A model generated the notes under the pieces. That model did not search any database. It had not been told where the DNA came from and saw nothing but the letters and a program-made list of their open reading frames with translations. Shown piece after piece: positions 60,077 to 64,000 of a stretch of 64,000 nt of DNA; positions within the stretch are counted from its first letter, which is position 1, and every line of letters begins with the position of its first letter. The position numbers and the translations under genes were made by a program. The stretch lies in assembly GCA_049116335.1 (NCBI GenBank), contig JAGDYZ010000003.1, positions 310,001 through 374,000 on the forward strand, written 5' to 3'. The stretch comes from CANMIH01 sp049116335. GTDB lineage: Bacteria; Pseudomonadota; Alphaproteobacteria; Rhodobacterales; Rhodobacteraceae.

Positions 60077-60888
60077 TGACCTTGGATTTAGAAAAAAAAC
60101 TCCAGATTTACTCGCGCGATCTGGGCCATGGCGACGCGCCTGCATTGCTTCTGCATTGCAGTCAGGGACATTCCGGTATGTTCCGAGTGATTGCCTCAAA
60201 ATTGAGTGAACAGTTCCATATGGTTGCGCCGGACTGGCCGGGACACGGTAAAAGCGCGGATTGGGCGCCGGATGGGGCCTATCATAGCCAGGCCACAGAC
60301 ATTGCTGCGGGGTTGCTGGAAGAGGGCTCGCTTGTCATCGGGCACAGTTTCGGTGCGACGGTGGCCTTGCGAATGGCGCTTGAACATCCTGGCAAAGTGA
60401 AAGCTCTTGTTTTGATTGAACCCGTTTTGTTTGCCGCTGCCCGGGGCACACCGAATTATGACGAGGGTTTGAAAGGCCAGATGAAATTGGCCAAAATTCT
60501 CGAGGAAGACCCTGCGCTGGCGGCGCGGCTATTCAACAAGGCTTGGGGGGGGGCGAAATGGGACAGTTTCTCAGCCGAGGCGCAGGCGCTCATGGCGCAG
60601 CAAATGCGCTTTGTAGTGGGGACAGGGCAAAGTCTATGGGAAGACGAGCATAATATACTGGCCCCCGGTCGACTTGAGACACTGACCTGCCCTGTCCATT
60701 TCATCCGTGGGGCAGAAACCGACGGGATCATCGAGTGTATTCACGCCTATCTGGCGTCACGCCTGCCCAATGCCACTGAGACAACCGTTCCAGAGGCTGG
60801 GCATATGGTGGTGCTCAGCCACCCTCAGGCGGTGGTCGATGTGGCGCAGGAGGCCTGGTCCGCAGCGCAGAACCGTAACAATGATTGA
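60076..60888 (+). CDS. Alpha/beta hydrolase
   Basis: The 270-residue protein has the nucleophile elbow GHSFGATVAL at about residue 94 and an oxyanion-type LLLHCSQGHSG near residue 24. The acid Asp is possibly in RGAETDGI, and the catalytic His lies in EAGHMVVLSHP. The reaction is not assignable; it could act on the product of the neighbouring isomerase-like enzyme. Confidence 0.87.
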   Translation: MTLDLEKKLQIYSRDLGHGDAPALLLHCSQGHSGMFRVIASKLSEQFHMVAPDWPGHGKSADWAPDGAYHSQATDIAAGLLEEGSLVIGHSFGATVALRMALEHPGKVKALVLIEPVLFAAARGTPNYDEGLKGQMKLAKILEEDPALAARLFNKAWGGAKWDSFSAEAQALMAQQMRFVVGTGQSLWEDEHNILAPGRLETLTCPVHFIRGAETDGIIECIHAYLASRLPNATETTVPEAGHMVVLSHPQAVVDVAQEAWSAAQNRNND

Positions 60889-61264
60889 TCACGTCACCAT
60901 AGGCGTTGCGGATTTTGCGCGCTCCACCGCGTTTTACGATGCGGCCCTGGCGCCCTTAGGCGTGAGGTTCCTGGTCTATGTTCCGAAAGAGGGGGATGAT
61001 GTGAACCTAGCCGGGTATGGCAAGGATCAACCTTTTCTTTGGCTAGCGGAAGAAAACCCTACATCTGGAATGATGCATATCGCCTTGCAGGCGGCGACCC
61101 ATGCCGAAGTTAATGCATTTTATGCGGCGGCGTTGCGTGCGGGCGGGACAGACAACGGGGCACCGGGTCTGCGCCCGCATTACCATCAGGATTACTATGC
61201 CGCTTATGTTCTTGATCCCGAGGGGCATAACATCGAAGCGGTGTGCCACCTTCCCTCACCCTGA
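60881..61264 (+). CDS. VOC-family (glyoxalase/dioxygenase superfamily) protein
   Basis: The 127-residue protein starts MIDHVTIGVADFARSTAFYDAAL, the usual first beta-alpha unit. A C-terminal metal-like segment YYAAYVLDPEGHNIEAVCH follows. The ATG overlaps the hydrolase stop by 8 bp, so the three genes 59480-61264 form one operon. Metal-dependent function is likely; substrate unknown. Confidence 0.88.
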   Translation: MIDHVTIGVADFARSTAFYDAALAPLGVRFLVYVPKEGDDVNLAGYGKDQPFLWLAEENPTSGMMHIALQAATHAEVNAFYAAALRAGGTDNGAPGLRPHYHQDYYAAYVLDPEGHNIEAVCHLPSP

Positions 61265-61269
61265 CCGAG

Positions 61270-61283
61270 GCCCCTTCCGGGGC
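61270..61283. terminator. Short hairpin between VOC gene and azlD
   Basis: GCCCC-ttcc-GGGGC sits in the 18-bp gap between the convergent stops. No T run, so weak evidence. Confidence 0.35.
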
Positions 61284-61606
61284 TATGGCAGGTAGTGAGC
61301 GATCAAAAGCACCGCAGCACCAGATCCCATCGCGGCGATGACGTTTTTTGTCCAGAAGCCAATGAATAAGGTCGCGGCGGCGGCCAACACGCGCATCGGA
61401 TCTGTTTCCCCGCCATTTGCAGCGGGCCAGACAACCAGCGGTGCGACCAGCGCAGGCAGCACGGTGACGGCGGTATAGCGCAGATGGCGCAACAGCCACG
61501 GCGGCATGGGACGATCGCCAATAAAGCCGAGGAAAAGGAACCTCAGCAGAAAAGACCCAATGCCAAGCGCGACAATGACGAACCAGATTTCAGTTTGTTC
61601 GATCAT
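61283..61606 (-). CDS. AzlD-family membrane protein
   Basis: The 107-residue protein has four membrane segments; PPWLLRHLRYTAVTVLPALVAP is family-typical. It is the small partner of AzlC in branched-chain amino-acid export. The ATG overlaps the azlC stop by 4 bp. Confidence 0.88.
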   Translation of the reverse strand: MIEQTEIWFVIVALGIGSFLLRFLFLGFIGDRPMPPWLLRHLRYTAVTVLPALVAPLVVWPAANGGETDPMRVLAAAATLFIGFWTKNVIAAMGSGAAVLLIAHYLP

Positions 61607-62304
61607 AGCCCGTACCTCCGCTCAATTTCTGCGCCGGTGGCCATACCGCCCAGGGCTGCAATGATCAGGCCGAGATTGAAGGGGATCCATGTGAGGCACA
61701 GAACCAGAATGACCGAAACCGTGGCGGCGGCGCGGTGGGCATTGGTCCGAAGCGCCGGGGCAATCATGGCGATAAAGGCAATGGGCAGCGCAAAATCCAA
61801 ACCGAGTTCAGGTGGAATGGCCGCGCCAACCAGTGCCCCGGCGGCGGTGAGACCATACCAAAAGGGTACGATGGGCAGGACAACACCGATGAAATAGGCA
61901 AACTTCACAGCCGGGCTGGCATCCGGATCGCGCTCATATTCCAAGATCGACACGGCGTATGCCTGATCGACAAGGAAATAGGCCACCAACCCGCGTTTCC
62001 AAAGTGCAATGCCGCCCAAATGCGGGGTGAGAGACGCCGAATACATTACCATTCGTAGGTTAACGGCGAGAGCAGACAAAAGCACCACCCAGGTTGGGGC
62101 GTTTTCCCCCATTAGCTGCAATGCAGTGAACTGTGCCGCGCCGGCGATCACCACGACAGAAAACGCCAGAGCCTCGGTCACATGCAGGCCCGCTTCGGCG
62201 GCAATAACACCAAACAAAAGCGCAAAGGGACCAACCACAAGAATAAATGGCACGCCATGCCGCATCCCGCGCCAAAAGCTTGACATCACATCACTCTGCG
62301 CCAT
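61603..62304 (-). CDS. AzlC-family branched-chain amino-acid export protein
   Basis: The 233-residue protein has 7-8 membrane helices. The AzlC pattern is FWRGMRHGVPFILVVGPFALLFGVIAAEAG and AQFTALQLMG, with DQAYAVS near residue 112. It forms an exporter with the AzlD protein. It is divergent from fdhD, with 49 bp between the starts. Confidence 0.9.
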   Translation of the reverse strand: MAQSDVMSSFWRGMRHGVPFILVVGPFALLFGVIAAEAGLHVTEALAFSVVVIAGAAQFTALQLMGENAPTWVVLLSALAVNLRMVMYSASLTPHLGGIALWKRGLVAYFLVDQAYAVSILEYERDPDASPAVKFAYFIGVVLPIVPFWYGLTAAGALVGAAIPPELGLDFALPIAFIAMIAPALRTNAHRAAATVSVILVLCLTWIPFNLGLIIAALGGMATGAEIERRYGL

Positions 62305-62353
62305 GACTTAACCCCCGTTCATTCATAACTGCCGTAGCTGGGGAACCACCAAG

Positions 62354-63229
62354 ATGCAATCGCTGCCAAAGGACTATTTGATCGCGCCTGACCCCAGTGC
62401 GCCGCGGCTGACACGGCCTGTTTCGGGCGTGGATCACACCGGCGCCACGGTCGAGATTTCGGTGGTCGAAGAGCGGCCGCTGACCATCTACCTGAACCGT
62501 CAGGAAATTGTGACAGCGATGACCATCGGAGATTACCCCGAGTATCTCGCGCTCGGATTTCTACGCAATCAGGGGATGCTGTCGGATGACGAAGAGATCA
62601 CCGGCGTTGACTACGACGATGAACTTGAAGTGGTTGTTGTGCGCACCGCGTCGCAGACCACCTATGAAGAGAAGGTGCAAAAGAAAACCCGCACCAGCGG
62701 CTGTGCGGTGGGCACTGTGTTTGGGGATATGATGGAAGGCCTAGAGGGGCTAGACCTGACACACACCGAGTTGCGCACCTCTTGGCTGTATTCTTTGGCA
62801 CAGCGGATCAACACAACGCCCTCTCTCTATCTCGAAGCAGGGGCGATCCATGGCTCTGTCCTGTGCCATCAGGACCGGCCACTGGTTTATATGGAAGATG
62901 TCGGGCGTCATAATGCGGTTGATAAAATCGCAGGCTGGATGGTGTCCGAGGGGGTCTCGGGGGGCGACAAGATGATGTATACCACAGGGCGGCTGACGTC
63001 TGAGATGGTGATCAAATGTGCCCTGATGGGGATTCCCGTTCTGGCCTCGCGATCGGGGTTCACGGCTTGGGGTGTTGAGATTGCACGACAGATTGGCTTG
63101 ACCTGTATCGGGCGCATGCGCGGCAAGCGCTTTGTCTGCCTGTCGGGTGAGGAACGCTTGGTGCGGGATGTTGACCCAGATAGCGTTCCTGAAGAGTCCC
63201 GGAAATCGCGCCGCAAAGGGGCCGAGTGA
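62354..63229 (+). CDS. fdhD: Formate dehydrogenase accessory sulfurtransferase FdhD
   Basis: The 291-residue protein has the FdhD core: RPLTIYLNRQEIVTAMTIGDYPEYLALGFL, TSGCAVGTVFGD and MEDVGRHNAVDKIAGW. The active-site loop shows one Cys (GCAVG), where E. coli has CxxC. FdhD transfers sulfur to the molybdenum cofactor of formate dehydrogenase. With mobA just downstream, the locus probably serves a formate dehydrogenase encoded beyond the window. Confidence 0.93.
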   Translation: MQSLPKDYLIAPDPSAPRLTRPVSGVDHTGATVEISVVEERPLTIYLNRQEIVTAMTIGDYPEYLALGFLRNQGMLSDDEEITGVDYDDELEVVVVRTASQTTYEEKVQKKTRTSGCAVGTVFGDMMEGLEGLDLTHTELRTSWLYSLAQRINTTPSLYLEAGAIHGSVLCHQDRPLVYMEDVGRHNAVDKIAGWMVSEGVSGGDKMMYTTGRLTSEMVIKCALMGIPVLASRSGFTAWGVEIARQIGLTCIGRMRGKRFVCLSGEERLVRDVDPDSVPEESRKSRRKGAE

Positions 63230-63666
63230 AGATGGGGCACCAATTGGACGTTCCAGCGGGCTGGGCTCTGGTTTTTATTCTGATGGCAACACTGTTGATG
63301 ATGTGGCGCTATTTCTGTCAGGCACGTTATTTCGGGCTCATGACTGAGCTGCCGCTGGATGAGCGCCAAAGGTTCGGTTGGGACCGTGACAATCCCGTAG
63401 ACAAACCTTTTACGCGTGGAGGCATGGGTGCAAGACGATTGACCGTGCGTCTGACCCTCTGGGGGCCACCTCCGGGGTTGCGGCATTCCGATGCGGCGCT
63501 GACAGCTCTGCGGAGATTGCGCCTAAGCAACGGACTTATCACTTTGGTAGCGCTTGGCTTTTTGGTCATGTTTGCCGATCAGCTTGGGCCCATGGTGCCG
63601 CTGCTGGCGGTTGTACTTGGCATCAACCTGATTATCCTGCGTCCAACCCCTTGGGAGAAAGGTTAA
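63226..63666 (+). CDS. Membrane protein between fdhD and mobA, unknown
   Basis: The protein has 146 residues if the GTG at 63226, which overlaps the fdhD stop by 4 bp, is used; an ATG two codons later (63232) is equally plausible. One membrane helix lies at about 13-30 and a helical hairpin at 100-138. A positively charged middle follows RGGMGARRLTVRL. I recognise no family. Conserved placement next to fdhD suggests a molybdoenzyme-related role, which is inference. Confidence 0.7.
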   Translation: MKMGHQLDVPAGWALVFILMATLLMMWRYFCQARYFGLMTELPLDERQRFGWDRDNPVDKPFTRGGMGARRLTVRLTLWGPPPGLRHSDAALTALRRLRLSNGLITLVALGFLVMFADQLGPMVPLLAVVLGINLIILRPTPWEKG

Positions 63667-63670
63667 ACCC

Positions 63671-64000
63671 ATGAAAAAACCGCTTGGTGTGATTTTGGCC
63701 GGTGGACAGGCGCGGCGTATGGGGGGCGGCGACAAGGGCGCGCTTGTTGTGGATGGGCGCAGCATGTTGGACCGTGTGATCGATCGTCTGGGCCCTCAGG
63801 TCGATCATCTTGTGATCAATGCCAATGGCGATGCGGACCGGTTTATGGAATACGGTCTGCCGGTCTGCGCCGATACGCTGCCGGGGTATCCCGGGCCACT
63901 TGCTGGCGTGCTGGCGGGCATGGAGTGGGCGGCGGATAAGGGCTTTACCCATATCGTGACCGCCGCTGCAGATACGCCGTTTTTTCCCAAAGATCTGGTT
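63671..64000 (+). CDS. mobA: Molybdenum cofactor guanylyltransferase MobA (partial, N-terminal 110 codons)
   Basis: The open frame from the ATG 4 bp after the preceding gene runs off the window edge. Residues 8-23 read ILAGGQARRMGGGDKG, the nucleotide-binding signature, then GPLAGVLAGMEWA and a metal-binding AADTPF. It attaches GMP to molybdopterin for molybdoenzymes of the DMSO reductase family, which includes formate dehydrogenases. Confidence 0.93.
   Translation, partial: MKKPLGVILAGGQARRMGGGDKGALVVDGRSMLDRVIDRLGPQVDHLVINANGDADRFMEYGLPVCADTLPGYPGPLAGVLAGMEWAADKGFTHIVTAAADTPFFPKDLV

Overview
The window looks like a chromosome segment of a marine roseobacter-type alphaproteobacterium (Rhodobacterales, about 60% GC by eye). 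The evidence is gene content and order: a five-gene F1 ATP synthase operon (atpHAGDC) without the F0 genes, PhoX, DUF2125, a fused peptide-type ABC ATPase, GTG starts, a GTTC-N7-GTTC type of SOS box, and short G+C-rich intergenic repeats. Genus cannot be assigned from this sequence alone.

Region 1 (1 to about 9,950) is accessory DNA of phage or mobile-element origin. A leftward operon of ten genes (6550 to 1, continuing off the edge) begins with two unrecognised genes that overlap by 35 bp. It continues with a sigma-factor-like protein and several small unknown proteins, then a P-loop ATPase of the phage single-strand-annealing type. Its only visible promoter carries an alphaproteobacterial LexA (SOS) box inside the -10/-35 interval. 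Facing right is a compact cassette of small protein, DUF2924 protein, serine recombinase and helix-turn-helix protein, with a decayed extra copy of the first small gene in front. A DUF6429 gene, a second LexA-like box and a tRNA-Ser(GGA) gene close the region.

Region 2 (10.1-16.9 kb) holds a capsule-export pair (KpsE-like and KpsT-like, with no KpsM visible), NhaA, an ArsR regulator with a DUF318 (ArsP-like) permease, a uracil-DNA-glycosylase-like protein and an SseB-like protein.

Region 3 (16.9-32.4 kb) is dominated by a leftward operon of a peptide-type ABC transporter (two permeases and a fused ATPase), aldehyde dehydrogenase, a small membrane protein and an SDR dehydrogenase, followed by a P1 peptidase. 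A matching substrate-binding protein lies separately at 30.9-32.4 kb. Between them are an EamA exporter, a membrane flavo-oxidoreductase, a dGTPase, a Stf0-like sulfotransferase and a Tat-exported PhoX phosphatase with a clear Pho box.

Region 4 (32.7-47.5 kb) contains panBC, an ImmA-like protein that has lost its HExxH residues, an ArgE/DapE deacylase, a DUF2125 protein, ChaC, and an ExbB/MotA-like plus giant coiled-coil MotB/OmpA-like pair. These are followed by an M23 peptidase, ClpA, glyoxalase II and a methyltransferase.

Region 5 (47.5-64 kb) starts with the atp operon, which has a perfect FNR-type box in its leader. Then come an orphan Imm11-like protein, a DEAD-box helicase with a repetitive RPDRG tail, an H-type lectin, Ada, a PEP-mutase-family protein, Prs, a glutathione-dependent isomerase-like protein, an alpha/beta hydrolase and a VOC protein. 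AzlCD, FdhD, a membrane protein and the start of MobA end the window; the last three suggest a molybdoenzyme or formate dehydrogenase locus continuing to the right.
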